A DNA stretch of 64,000 nt from JADJTT01 sp049306275 (GCA_049306275.1 JBAQQB010000112.1:29344-93343); one strand, 5' to 3'; numbered from the stretch's first letter, positions 44,563 to 52,976 are shown. Program-made: numbers and translations. Notes: generated from the sequence alone by a model not told the origin.

Positions 44563-45345
44563 AACCTGGGATTGGTAGTAGAGTTTGGAGAAGGGTGGAA
44601 CGCTTTTCGTCACCCACACATTACCGCCGATGATGCTGTCGTGGCCAATAACAGTGTCGCCGCCGAGAATGGTGGCGCCGGAGTAGATGACGACCCTGTC
44701 CTGAATAGTGGGATGCCGCTTGGTCTGTGCCATCTCCTTGGCCACGCTGAGGGCGCCGAGCGTTACGCCCTGGTAGATCTTCACGTCGTTGCCGATCTCC
44801 ACGGTCTCTCCTATGACGACGCCCGTGCCGTGGTCAATACAGAATCGCTCTCCGATAATGGCGGCAGGGTGGATATCGATGCCGGTGCGGCCGTGGGCGT
44901 GTTCGGTGAGTATACGGGGTATGAGCGGCACCTTGAGCCGGTAGAGCTCATGCGCCAGCCGGAATACGGCGATTGCGTAAAACCCCGGGTAGGTCCGTAT
45001 GACCTCCCTGATGCTCTGCGCCGCCGGGTCGCCTTCCAGAATAGCCTCTGCATCTTGTTGCAGAAGCCGGTAGACGAGGGGCAGGCGGTCGAGAAAGTCC
45101 TGCTCCACCTCTTCAGCCGAGCCGCCGAGGCCTTCCTCCAATTGCGTCAGAATGGTGTACAACTCCAGCCTGACGCTGTTGGAGTACTGCTCAAAATCGC
45201 GATAACTGCCAAATCTGCGGTCGGCCAGTTCCGGGAACAACAACTCCAGCAGCCCGTCGATCACCTTGCACACCATAGCGGGCGAAGGCACGTCGCGGGT
45301 GTCGCGGTGCGTTTGGAAGAGCTGTTTGAGGAAGGAACGATCCAT
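44548..45345 (-). CDS. cysE: Serine O-acetyltransferase
   Basis: 265 residues. An N-terminal helical domain (~140 residues) precedes the left-handed hexapeptide beta-helix: GRTGIDIHPAAIIGERF, the catalytic DHGTGVVIGETVEIGNDV (Asp/His pair), GVTLGALS, KRHPTIQDRVVIYSGATILGG and GHDSIIGGNVWVTKSVPP. Converts L-serine and acetyl-CoA to O-acetylserine for the CysM encoded next. The C-terminal tail is short and ends in PITQ, within a repeat, so the cysteine-feedback/CysK-docking tail (usually ending in Ile) is absent, as in some EpsC/SATase forms. A 24-bp inverted repeat lies just upstream. Confidence 0.92.
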   Translation of the reverse strand: MDRSFLKQLFQTHRDTRDVPSPAMVCKVIDGLLELLFPELADRRFGSYRDFEQYSNSVRLELYTILTQLEEGLGGSAEEVEQDFLDRLPLVYRLLQQDAEAILEGDPAAQSIREVIRTYPGFYAIAVFRLAHELYRLKVPLIPRILTEHAHGRTGIDIHPAAIIGERFCIDHGTGVVIGETVEIGNDVKIYQGVTLGALSVAKEMAQTKRHPTIQDRVVIYSGATILGGDTVIGHDSIIGGNVWVTKSVPPFSKLYYQSQVPITQ

Positions 45346-45357
45346 GAAGGGTTTTTG

Positions 45358-45414
45358 AGTTTATAAGGTTATGAGTTTTTGCGGATTCTTCAAAAACTCA
45401 TAACCTTATAAACT
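45358..45414. repeat. 24-bp perfect inverted repeat between cysE and pyrE
   Basis: The arm at 45358-45381 is the exact reverse complement of 45391-45414, with a 9-nt loop. The arms contain TTATAAGGTTATGAG-type words (AT-rich), and TATAAACC follows the right arm. It lies 12 bp upstream of the cysE ATG, so the cysE leader could fold into a long hairpin. The divergent pyrE gene begins 100 bp further on. The 10-mer AGTTTATAAG also occurs at 62081. Confidence 0.9.
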
Positions 45415-45470
45415 TATAAACCATATTGATAGTTTTCTTCCCATGAAGCCTGCTGATTTATTTGGCATTT

Positions 45471-45492
45471 GCACCCATTCTCCCTAATTTCG
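45471..45492 (+). promoter_or_regulatory. Candidate promoter of pyrE (TTTG - 10/20 - TAATTTCG)
   Basis: TTTG at 45471-45474 and TAATTTCG at 45485-45492 resemble the -33 and -7 boxes, with one mismatch in the -7 box. The spacing from TTTG is only 10 nt, shorter than the usual ~19, so only the -7 part is of use. It lies 22 bp upstream of the pyrE ATG. Confidence 0.25.
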
Positions 45493-45514
45493 GACTTTTC
45501 CACAACGTACTGCC

Positions 45515-46042
45515 ATGACAAAAGATGAATTGGGCAGGGAGATTTACTCCGCCTCCTACCTCACCGGAAGTTTTATCCTGCGCTCGGGTGTCTATTCGAG
45601 CGAGTATTTCGATAAATACCGGTTTGAATCCGACCCCAGGATCCTGCGCTCCATTGCGAAGGAATTCTCCCATCTGTTGCCACCTGGCGTAGAAATGCTT
45701 GCGGGGATGGAATTGGGCGGCATTCCGCTCGCCACGGCGCTTTCCCTGGAAACGGGCCTCCCCTGCATCTTCGTGCGCAAGGAAGCCAAGAGCCACGGTA
45801 CCCAGAAGTCTATCGAAGGGTTCGATTTCACGGACAAGCAACTTTGCCTGGTGGAAGACGTGGTCACCACCGGCGGGCAACTCATCGACGGGGTCAATGC
45901 CATCCGCGCGCAGGGCGGTGCGGTCAGCCACGCGCTGTGCGTGATCCTGCGCACGGGCAAGGCCTACAGCAACCTGGAACAGCACGGCGTAGAGCTCCAA
46001 TCGCTTTTCACCATGCAGGACCTGAAGCTGTTGGCGAAATAG
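45515..46042 (+). CDS. pyrE: Orotate phosphoribosyltransferase-type enzyme
   Basis: 175 residues. The PRPP-binding signature CLVEDVVTTGGQLIDGVNAI is intact at ~110-130, with KEAKSHGTQKSIEG as the flexible catalytic loop and GMELGGIPLATALS as an earlier family motif. It joins orotate and PRPP to make OMP in pyrimidine synthesis. It is slightly short (typical 185-215 residues); many bacterial PyrE of this shorter type exist, but another phosphoribosyltransferase specificity cannot be fully excluded. Stands alone between the cys genes (divergent) and the convergent M1 peptidase gene, 4 bp away. Confidence 0.85.
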   Translation: MTKDELGREIYSASYLTGSFILRSGVYSSEYFDKYRFESDPRILRSIAKEFSHLLPPGVEMLAGMELGGIPLATALSLETGLPCIFVRKEAKSHGTQKSIEGFDFTDKQLCLVEDVVTTGGQLIDGVNAIRAQGGAVSHALCVILRTGKAYSNLEQHGVELQSLFTMQDLKLLAK

Positions 46043-46046
46043 CCGG

Positions 46047-48002
46047 CTATTTCTTCACCCACCACTTGGCTGCGTACCCCTCCCCTGTTTCCACGAAGAT
46101 CAGGTAACTGCCTGCGGGCCAGGCCGCAGTGTCCCATTTCTCCGACAGGCTGTGCCCTGCCCGCCGGTCGTCGATCAGGCGGCCCACAGAGTCGAAGATG
46201 CGTACGCGATCGAGCCAGAGGCGCTGGCCCAGCACGCTGACCTCCAGTTGCCCGCTGCCCGGGTTTGGCGCCACATTGATAAATGTCTGGAGGCTAAGCC
46301 CCAGTGCGCTGTCTATCGGCGATTTCTCCAGGGTGTTGTTGGTGGAAAGTATCCAGAGGTCGGGATCGAACTGCACCGACGTCACCTCAAAGGGAATGGG
46401 CACTGCAAATAGTTCACCGTTTTGGGTGTGCTCGAGCCGGATGACGGTATCCTGCCCGGCGCCCGATAATTTCACCGGCAGCGGCATTTCGAAGAAAGAA
46501 ACCGAAGCATGGCTCTGGGTCTGGTTGGCGACCAGGAAGAACAGCCCGTCGTGGTAATCCCACAAGAGCTGGTAGCTCGGATAACCCTGCCCTTTGTACC
46601 AGTCGTCGAAAAATTCCTGCAAGTCCAGCCCGCTCTCCGCTTCCAGATGCGCCTGCAAGTCTTCTGTGAGGGCATAGCCAAACGACAGGGCCGGGTCTTC
46701 CAGGTAATTGCGCGTGGCCTGGAAAAATACCTCGTCGCCCATCATCCAGCGAAGCATGTGGAGCAGGTAGGCGCCCTTTGAATACGACAGGCGCCCGCTG
46801 AAAATACGGTTGACGCTGGTGGTGTCGTCTACCCAGACCGAACCGCCGGGCTGGCTGCATATCTGGGTGATGCGGCTCGATTTCCAGTCATTCCAGGACG
46901 TGGGGTAGCCCAGCATTTCATAGGTCAGGGCCGTCCAGTAAGTAGCGAATCCTTCGTTGAGCCAGATATCGGCCCATGAGCCGCAGGTGACCCTGTCGCC
47001 GAACCATTGGTGCGCCAGTTCGTGCGCCTGGAGGCTGTAGCTGAAGCTGCCCATGAAGCTCATGGTCTGGTGTTCCATGCCGCCACCCCAGCCGAACTGG
47101 GCATGGCCGTATTTTTCGTCGGCGAAGGGATAGCGCCCGCTCAGGTCGTTGAACAGCTGCATGATCTCCACGATATCTGCCGTCTGCATCATGGCCGTTG
47201 TGAGGTTTTCGGGAAAAACATAGTTGAGCACCTCAATATCACCCTCTGCATGGGGCACCCAATCGGAATACACGGCGTAGTTGGTCACCGCGATGGCCAC
47301 CAGGTAGGCGGGGATGGGATAGCGGTGTTTCCAGTGGTAGACCTTGTCGCTGCCGGTATCCCATTCGGCGACCAGTTTGCCGTTGGACGCGGCGCGATAG
47401 GCCGCAGGCGTCTGCACATAAATATCCATGCTATCGACCTTGTCGTTGAGGTCGTGCTTGCAGGGCCACCAGTCGCGGGAGCCGTAGGGCTCGGAGAGGG
47501 TCCAGAGCACGGGCGTGCCCTGATGGGTACTTGTGACGAAGGAGCCAAAGCCGGAGTTAAAAGGTACCCCCTGGTAGCGAATCGTAATGCTGTCGAGCAC
47601 GCCGATACCCACTTCCTGAGGAAGGTCGATTTTCAGGAGAAAGGGTTCGGAAAAAGCAGCCGAAAGCGGCTGCCCGTGGTACAACACCTGGTCGACCGTC
47701 AGGACGTCGGCAAGGTCGAAGTGAATGGTCAGGAAATTATCGGACAGGGGCTCAAAATAAGCTGTCACCTCTCCTGCGATATACAACTCGGCGGGGTCTA
47801 TCGTCCAATGGGCTCGATAGTATTTCAGGTCATAGTCGTTAGTGGCGGGGTTTGACCTGTAGTTCAGCATCCATTCGCCGCGGTGTATCTCGCTGCAGGA
47901 AACGGTGGAAAAGTCGCGGTCGCAGTCGTGTTCCTGGGCCGAAAGCGGGGAGATTACACACAATAGCAGGAGGGAAAGGAAGGAAATGAGTTTGCCCATC
48001 AT
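46047..48002 (-). CDS. Secreted M1-family aminopeptidase with T9SS type A sorting domain
   Basis: 651 residues. Signal peptide (MMGKLISFLSLLLLCVISPL). The M1 catalytic core: FGWGGGMEHQTM in place of GAMEN, the zinc motif HELAHQWFGDRVTCGS and, 18 residues on, WLNEGFATY with the third ligand Glu. Upstream, GSRDWWPCKHDLNDK is the usual substrate-pocket segment. The C-terminal ~80 residues (NVAPNPGSGQLEVSVLG to AKWWVKK) are a T9SS type A sorting domain, so the enzyme is released or held at the cell surface. It removes N-terminal residues from peptides outside the cell. Convergent to pyrE. The GGMEHQ variant is common in bacterial M1 members. Confidence 0.92.
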   Translation of the reverse strand: MMGKLISFLSLLLLCVISPLSAQEHDCDRDFSTVSCSEIHRGEWMLNYRSNPATNDYDLKYYRAHWTIDPAELYIAGEVTAYFEPLSDNFLTIHFDLADVLTVDQVLYHGQPLSAAFSEPFLLKIDLPQEVGIGVLDSITIRYQGVPFNSGFGSFVTSTHQGTPVLWTLSEPYGSRDWWPCKHDLNDKVDSMDIYVQTPAAYRAASNGKLVAEWDTGSDKVYHWKHRYPIPAYLVAIAVTNYAVYSDWVPHAEGDIEVLNYVFPENLTTAMMQTADIVEIMQLFNDLSGRYPFADEKYGHAQFGWGGGMEHQTMSFMGSFSYSLQAHELAHQWFGDRVTCGSWADIWLNEGFATYWTALTYEMLGYPTSWNDWKSSRITQICSQPGGSVWVDDTTSVNRIFSGRLSYSKGAYLLHMLRWMMGDEVFFQATRNYLEDPALSFGYALTEDLQAHLEAESGLDLQEFFDDWYKGQGYPSYQLLWDYHDGLFFLVANQTQSHASVSFFEMPLPVKLSGAGQDTVIRLEHTQNGELFAVPIPFEVTSVQFDPDLWILSTNNTLEKSPIDSALGLSLQTFINVAPNPGSGQLEVSVLGQRLWLDRVRIFDSVGRLIDDRRAGHSLSEKWDTAAWPAGSYLIFVETGEGYAAKWWVKK

Positions 48003-48099
48003 GGCGCATGATTTTATGAAAATTTCTATTTGCGATGGGCGACGAATACAAATGTAGGAATAATGGGGCTATTTCGGTTTAAAACCTGCGGCAAAAGTT

Positions 48100-48128
48100 C
48101 TTCCAGCCCGGGGGGGGCGGGCTGGAAG
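48100..48128 (-). terminator. Strong hairpin after the prohibitin-like gene
   Basis: CTTCCAGCCCG and CGGGCTGGAAG pair perfectly (11 bp) around a loop of seven G (seven C on the minus strand). It lies 10 bp after the stop of the prohibitin-like gene. The downstream T content on the minus strand is weak (AACTTTTG), so termination may need more than the hairpin. Confidence 0.6.
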
Positions 48129-48138
48129 GACGAGGCTG

Positions 48139-48945
48139 TTATTTCTTGCCTGCGCTAAGTTGCTCGGCATCAAACATCAAGGGCGTATTGCCTCCTTCGG
48201 TGATGATGATCTTGGCGTTGGGCGATTTGGCCAGTTCGAGGTAGGCTTCGATGGCTTTGAACTGCAGCAGCAGCGGATCGAGGCCTTGCGAGATGATGTT
48301 TTGCGCGTCGCGGATACCTTCGGCCTGGATGCGCTTGCGGTCGGCTTCCCTCCGTTCCTGTTCGAGTACGAACTCCATGCGCTGGGCGTTTTGTTCGGCT
48401 TCCAGTTTCTCCTCGATAGCCCTGGCCAGGCTGCCAGGCATCTGGATGCTCTTGAGCAACACCGACTCGATGACGATGCCTTTTCCGTCGAGCAGTTTCA
48501 TCATCTGCTGCCGGATTTCCTCTTCGATGATGGCGCGTTGCCCGGTGTGCATGTCCTTGGCAAAGAAGCGGGAACTCACATCCGCTACGGCCGATCGGAA
48601 GACGGGCAGGATGATGTTGCGCTCGTAGTCAGGACCGATATTCCTGAGAATATCGGGCGCTTCCTTGGGAATCACGTTGTAGAGGATAGAAACCTCCGAC
48701 ATGATGTTCAGGCCTTCCTTGGAGGGAATTGTCAGTGACACTTCGAGGTTTTCGGTACGGGTAGAGACTTTTACGATGGTGGAGGTGAAGGGGTTGAATA
48801 CCCTGAGCCCGTCTTCGAAGGGCTTGTCTTTATAAGTACCCAGGGTCCGTTTGACGCCGACTTCCCCTTCGCGAACCACGGCGCAACTGGTAAAGGCGCC
48901 GCTCATTATCAACAACGCTGCAAACAAGAAAATGGATCGTTTCAT
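48139..48945 (-). CDS. Prohibitin/SPFH-domain lipoprotein
   Basis: 268 residues. The N-terminus ends in a lipobox (GAFTSCAVV, Cys at ~22), unlike most bacterial prohibitins, which have a transmembrane helix. The SPFH core follows: VVREGEVGVKRTLGTYKDKP, LRVFNPFTSTIVKVSTRTEN, VSILYNVIPKEAPDILRNIG. Then comes a charged coiled-coil helix (KLEAEQNAQRMEFVLEQERR) and the SPFH C-terminal region (QGLDPLLLQFKAIEAYLELA). SPFH proteins form large ring or cage assemblies on membranes and often control proteases such as FtsH. The lipid anchor would put this one on the outer face of the inner membrane or on the outer membrane. Upstream is a palindromic repeat array. Confidence 0.88.
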   Translation of the reverse strand: MKRSIFLFAALLIMSGAFTSCAVVREGEVGVKRTLGTYKDKPFEDGLRVFNPFTSTIVKVSTRTENLEVSLTIPSKEGLNIMSEVSILYNVIPKEAPDILRNIGPDYERNIILPVFRSAVADVSSRFFAKDMHTGQRAIIEEEIRQQMMKLLDGKGIVIESVLLKSIQMPGSLARAIEEKLEAEQNAQRMEFVLEQERREADRKRIQAEGIRDAQNIISQGLDPLLLQFKAIEAYLELAKSPNAKIIITEGGNTPLMFDAEQLSAGKK

Positions 48946-49036
48946 AGCTGGCTGTTTTAAAGTAATGCTATTATTTTGAAATGTTTTACTCTAAAACAAA
49001 AAAAGGATGTTTGGGTTCTGCTATTCGAGGATATTC

Positions 49037-49169
49037 GAGGTGACACCTATCAAGTTATTTAAAATCAGTCAATTAGGAGGTGTCACCTCCTATCTAATTG
49101 ATTATGAGCAACAAAGGAGGTGTCACCTCCTAAAATACTGACAATCAGCAAAAAACGAGGTGTCACCTC
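49037..49169. repeat. Four-unit 40-bp palindromic repeat array (locus 2)
   Basis: Cores begin at 49037, 49077, 49117 and 49157, an exact 40-bp period as in locus 1. The second and third are extended palindromes AGGAGGTGTCACCTCCT (49075-49091 and 49115-49131); the first is imperfect at its right end. The 27-nt intervals carry the same middle words (TGAnnATCA or variants) and end in TTAG, AAAG or AAAC. Just after the fourth core an 11-bp direct repeat (ACCTCGGTCAG, 49165 and 49176) runs into the MATE stop at 49183. The array lies between the MATE and prohibitin-like genes, all on the minus strand. Confidence 0.95.
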
Positions 49170-49182
49170 GGTCAGACCTCGG

Positions 49183-50589
49183 TCAGATCACCACATCCTT
49201 CCACTTCCCTCTTCGGAAAAGCCAGATGCAGATAAGTGCCAGAACGGTCTCGCTGATGGTGATGGCCCAATACACGCCCTTGTACTCCAGGCCGGTATAG
49301 TTGGCCAGGAGGAAGCCCAGGGGGATTTCCATCATCCAGAAGCAGACGAGGTTGATGAGGGTGGGCGTGCGGGTGTCGCCGGCGCCATTGAAGGACTGGC
49401 TGATGACCATGCCGTAGGCAAAGAAGATGTAACCTGCGCTGAGGATGCGAAGGCAAAGGGCGCCGGCATGAATCACCTCCGGCTCAGTGGTCAGCAGGGC
49501 GATGAAGAAGGGCGCCGCGACCATGTAAACGATGGCGACGAGCAGCAGGAAGACCATATTGTAGAAAGCGGCGCGCCAGGCGGAAGTCTCCGCCCGGCCG
49601 GGCTGTCCGGCGCCCAGGTTTTGGCCCACCAGCGTCGCTGCGGCGTTGGCGATGCCCCAGGAGGGCAGGATCGTGAAAACGATCAGGCGGATGGCAATGG
49701 TATAGCCGGCCACCACTTCGCTGCCGAATTGCGCCACGATGCGCATCAGGAATATCCAACTAGCCGAAGCGATGACGTTCTGCCCGGCGCCGCCGGCCGC
49801 TACCTTGACGAGGCGCCAGATAATTCTCCAGCTCACCGTGAAATGCCGCCAGGCTACTTTCAACAGGCTTTTTCCCCGGAAAAGAATGTACAATTGGTAC
49901 AATACGCCCACACCCCGGCCGATCGCCGTTGCCACTGCGGCGCCCATAACGCCCATTTCCGGAAATGGCCCCCAGCCGAAGATGAAAAATGGGTCGAGAA
50001 TAATGTTGAGGCCGTTGGCAATCCAAAGCGAGCGCATGGCCAGGGCAGCGGCGCCCGCGCCGCGGAAGATACCGTTGAGCAGGAACAGGAGGGTGATGAC
50101 GAAGTTGCTGCCCAGCATTACCTTGGTATAACCCACTCCATCCCGCAGCACGCTTTCCGAAGCCCCCATACCGCGGAGGATATCTTCCGCGAAGATCAGG
50201 CCCAGAATGCCCAGCACAATCGAAATGGCCAAGCCCAGGTAAATAGCCTGCACCGCCGACCAGGCCGCGGCGTCGTATTTGCCCTCTCCCACCCTGCGGG
50301 CCACCATTGCCGTAGCAGCCATACTCAAGCCCATGGCAAGGGAATAGATAATGGTGACGACCGATTCCGTCAGGCCGACAGTGGCCACCGCGTCAACCCC
50401 GATTTTCGCCACGAAGAATACGTCGACGATGGCAAAGAGGCTCTCCATGATCATTTCCAGAACCATGGGGATCGACAGCAGCACGATGGCGCGGTTGATG
50501 CTACCCGTTGTATAGCTCTGCTCCGACCCGTCGAGAGAAGTGCGGATGATTTCCCAGTATTTGCGCCAACGGCTTTGCTCCAGTTCCAT
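49183..50589 (-). CDS. MATE-family multidrug/metabolite efflux transporter
   Basis: 468 residues, twelve predicted helices in two similar halves. MATE hallmarks: SIPMVLEMIMESLFAIVDVF at helix 1, FFVAKIGVDAVATVGLTESV at helix 2, and in the second half LVGQNLGAGQPGRAETSAWR, the VGQNLGAG motif of the family. FGWGPFPEMGVMGAAVATAIG marks the end of the first half. It exports cationic drugs or metabolites using Na+ or H+. Its stop is embedded in an 11-bp repeat that begins the palindromic array. Nineteen base pairs upstream is the tsaC stop, so it may share that transcript. Confidence 0.9.
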   Translation of the reverse strand: MELEQSRWRKYWEIIRTSLDGSEQSYTTGSINRAIVLLSIPMVLEMIMESLFAIVDVFFVAKIGVDAVATVGLTESVVTIIYSLAMGLSMAATAMVARRVGEGKYDAAAWSAVQAIYLGLAISIVLGILGLIFAEDILRGMGASESVLRDGVGYTKVMLGSNFVITLLFLLNGIFRGAGAAALAMRSLWIANGLNIILDPFFIFGWGPFPEMGVMGAAVATAIGRGVGVLYQLYILFRGKSLLKVAWRHFTVSWRIIWRLVKVAAGGAGQNVIASASWIFLMRIVAQFGSEVVAGYTIAIRLIVFTILPSWGIANAAATLVGQNLGAGQPGRAETSAWRAAFYNMVFLLLVAIVYMVAAPFFIALLTTEPEVIHAGALCLRILSAGYIFFAYGMVISQSFNGAGDTRTPTLINLVCFWMMEIPLGFLLANYTGLEYKGVYWAITISETVLALICIWLFRRGKWKDVVI

Positions 50590-50607
50590 ACATAAGATGT
50601 AGTGCCA

Positions 50608-51564
50608 TCATTCTTTCAAAGCGGCCGCCCGCTTCAGACGGTCGTTGATGGCGCGCCCCAAACCCATTTCCGGAACGGGTTCAGCCAAAATAATGTCCAG
50701 GTCCAGGCTGTCGAGATAGCGCATCCCCGCGAACAGGTTGCGCGCCGCTTCGGCAAAATCACCGTTGCGCGAAAGGACCACCTGGTGCTTTTCCGGCACG
50801 CCGGATACCAGCCGCCGGAACACCAGCATACCTGTTCTATCAGGGTTAAAATCGGATAAAAGTTCCCTGACCGGACCAATTTTTAAAGGAATTTTCGGCG
50901 CATAATGGCTTTGGAGCATCCCCGGAGCCTGGGGATTCGAGGTGGAGAAGGATTTTATGGCAACCGGGCCAATCTCGGCCTCGATCATTTCTATGGAAAG
51001 GCCTCCCTTCCGGTAAATGGTGGGGACGCCGTCTTCAAACCCGAGGATGGTTGACTCGATACCGACCGTGCAAGCGCCGCCGTCGAGAATGTAGGGCACC
51101 AGCTCTTCCAACTGGTCGGCCACGTGTTGCGCGGTGGTAGGACTGATGTAACCAAAGGGGTTGGCGCTGGGCGCCGCCAGCGGGAAGTCGAGCATGTGCA
51201 GCAACTCGATAGTCACAGGGTGGTTGGGCATGCGCACCGCAACATTGGGCGATCCGGCCGTGACGATATCCGGCAGGCGGTCTTTTTTGGGAAGAAGAAG
51301 GGTCAGCGGACCTGGCATGAACAGGGACGCCAGCTTGCGGGCAGCTTCCGGCAACTCCAAAACGAACTCCTCCGCCTGCTCCCACCGTCCTACATGGACG
51401 ATCAGGGGGTCGAAAGAAGGGCGGTTTTTCACCCGGAATATCTCCGAAACCGCCTTTTCACTATAGGCATTGCCTGCCAGTCCATACACCGTCTCCGTAG
51501 GTATGGCCACCAACTGCCCCGCCTCCAGGAGGGATTTTGCCAACTTAAGGTCCTTGCCGATCAT
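50608..51564 (-). CDS. tsaC: L-threonylcarbamoyladenylate synthase (Sua5-type TsaC)
   Basis: 318 residues, the two-domain Sua5 length. YrdC domain: AIPTETVYGLAGNAYSEKAV, FRVKNRPSFDPLIVHV (Lys/Arg substrate contacts), PGPLTLLLPKKDRLPD and FPLAAPSANPFGYISPTTA. A ~100-residue C-terminal Sua5 domain follows (APGMLQSHYAPKIPLKIG, then VFRRLVSGVPEKHQVVLS). It makes threonylcarbamoyl-AMP from threonine, bicarbonate and ATP for the t6A37 modification of tRNA. Co-directional with the M24 peptidase (8 bp upstream) and MATE genes. The downstream enzyme TcdA is encoded at 27897. Confidence 0.92.
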   Translation of the reverse strand: MIGKDLKLAKSLLEAGQLVAIPTETVYGLAGNAYSEKAVSEIFRVKNRPSFDPLIVHVGRWEQAEEFVLELPEAARKLASLFMPGPLTLLLPKKDRLPDIVTAGSPNVAVRMPNHPVTIELLHMLDFPLAAPSANPFGYISPTTAQHVADQLEELVPYILDGGACTVGIESTILGFEDGVPTIYRKGGLSIEMIEAEIGPVAIKSFSTSNPQAPGMLQSHYAPKIPLKIGPVRELLSDFNPDRTGMLVFRRLVSGVPEKHQVVLSRNGDFAEAARNLFAGMRYLDSLDLDIILAEPVPEMGLGRAINDRLKRAAALKE

Positions 51565-51572
51565 AATTTACA

Positions 51573-52976
51573 TCAATTGACGCCAACCAACTTCTCCAGT
51601 TCATCCACCATCTTTGGTATCGGCGTGCCGAGCACCCGGTGACCGGATTCAGTGATGAGCACGTTGTCTTCCACACGGATGCCTCCGAAATTGCGGTATG
51701 CCTCGACCGCTTCGTAGTTGATAAATGCTTCGAATTTTTTCTCCGCCCGCCACTGGTCGATCAATTCGGGGATGAAGTAGATGCCGGGCTCGACGGTAAA
51801 GACGAAACCGGGATCCAGCTCCCGGGCCAGCCTCAGGTAGGCCGTGCCGAATTGCTTGCTGCGCTGCACCGCGTCGGAATACCCCACGTAATTTTCACCC
51901 AGATCCTCCATGTCGTGCACGTCCAGGCCGATCATATGCCCCAGGCCATGCGGGAAAAACAAGGCATGGGCGCCCTGCGCCACCGCCTCTCCCAAATCTC
52001 CCTTCATCAACCCAAGCGCCTTGAGGCCTTCAGCCATGTTGCGGGCGGCCTGCAAGTGCACCTCACGGTATTGGATTCCGGGACGGCAGGCGGCAATCGC
52101 GCTCATCTCGGCCTGGAGTACGATCTGGTAAATCTCTTTCTGGCGGGCGCTAAAAGCCCCTCCCACCGGAATGGTGCGGGTAATGTCGCCCGCATACCGG
52201 CTGGCCGTTTCCGCGCCGAAATCGCCGAGCAGCAAATCGCCCGCCTTGAGCACATGGCTATGGTCGTGGTTGTGCAATATATGTCCGTTGATAGAAAGGA
52301 TAACGGGATAGGATAAACCGCCCCCCTTCGAAAGGGCGATACCCTCCGCCATGCCGGCCAGTTCCTGCTCCTTTGCCCCGGGCCTCGCGCCGCGCATCAC
52401 CGCCAGGTGCATCTCCCGGGTGATGTCCAGCGCCTTCTCCATTTCGGCTACCTCCTCAGCACTTTTGTGGGCACGCTGGCTCACCACTGCCTTGATAAGC
52501 GCCACGGAAGCGGCCTTCCCCTGTTCCTCAAAAGGAAAGCCCAGCCACTGCTGAAGCTGGTACATGTTGCGATACCGGTAGGGAGGTAAAAAATGGATGC
52601 TCCGGCCCGCGGCCTTCGCCCGGGACAACTCCTCCCCTGCCTGTGCAAAAGGCGCCGTCTTGCTCACGCCTACCTGCGCAGCGAGCTCCGCGATCGTGGG
52701 GTGAGGCCCCATCCAGACCACGTCTTCCAGGGTGAGATCGTCGCCATAGAGGCTCACCTCCCCGGAATCAGCATCGAGCAAAGCGGCCATCCCTGCGTGC
52801 TGCAGGCCGAAATAGTAGAGGAATGTGCTGTCCTGGCGGAAATGCGGGTAAGTATTGCCCTTGTAGTTGTATGCCACATCGTTGTTGCCCAACAACAGGA
52901 TCAGGCCTTTTCCGGTATCCTTTAACAACTGCGCTCTTCGCGCCTGGTAAATATTTTTGTCGAACATGGCGTTCAT
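51573..52976 (-). CDS. pepP: Aminopeptidase P family (M24B) Xaa-Pro aminopeptidase
   Basis: 467 residues. N-terminal domain (NVAYNYKGNTYPHFRQDSTF: the typical ...YPFRQDSdFlYltG region) and a pita-bread M24 catalytic domain with all five metal ligands: Asp in GDFGAETASRYAGDITRT (two Asp), His in HGLGHMIGLDVHDMEDLG, Glu in VEPGIYF and Glu in VEDNVLIT. Cuts the bond before proline at peptide N-termini, in the cytoplasm (no signal peptide). ATG at 52976 (MNAMFDKN), with a second Met at codon 4 that could be the start. Eight base pairs upstream of tsaC. Confidence 0.92.
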   Translation of the reverse strand: MNAMFDKNIYQARRAQLLKDTGKGLILLLGNNDVAYNYKGNTYPHFRQDSTFLYYFGLQHAGMAALLDADSGEVSLYGDDLTLEDVVWMGPHPTIAELAAQVGVSKTAPFAQAGEELSRAKAAGRSIHFLPPYRYRNMYQLQQWLGFPFEEQGKAASVALIKAVVSQRAHKSAEEVAEMEKALDITREMHLAVMRGARPGAKEQELAGMAEGIALSKGGGLSYPVILSINGHILHNHDHSHVLKAGDLLLGDFGAETASRYAGDITRTIPVGGAFSARQKEIYQIVLQAEMSAIAACRPGIQYREVHLQAARNMAEGLKALGLMKGDLGEAVAQGAHALFFPHGLGHMIGLDVHDMEDLGENYVGYSDAVQRSKQFGTAYLRLARELDPGFVFTVEPGIYFIPELIDQWRAEKKFEAFINYEAVEAYRNFGGIRVEDNVLITESGHRVLGTPIPKMVDELEKLVGVN

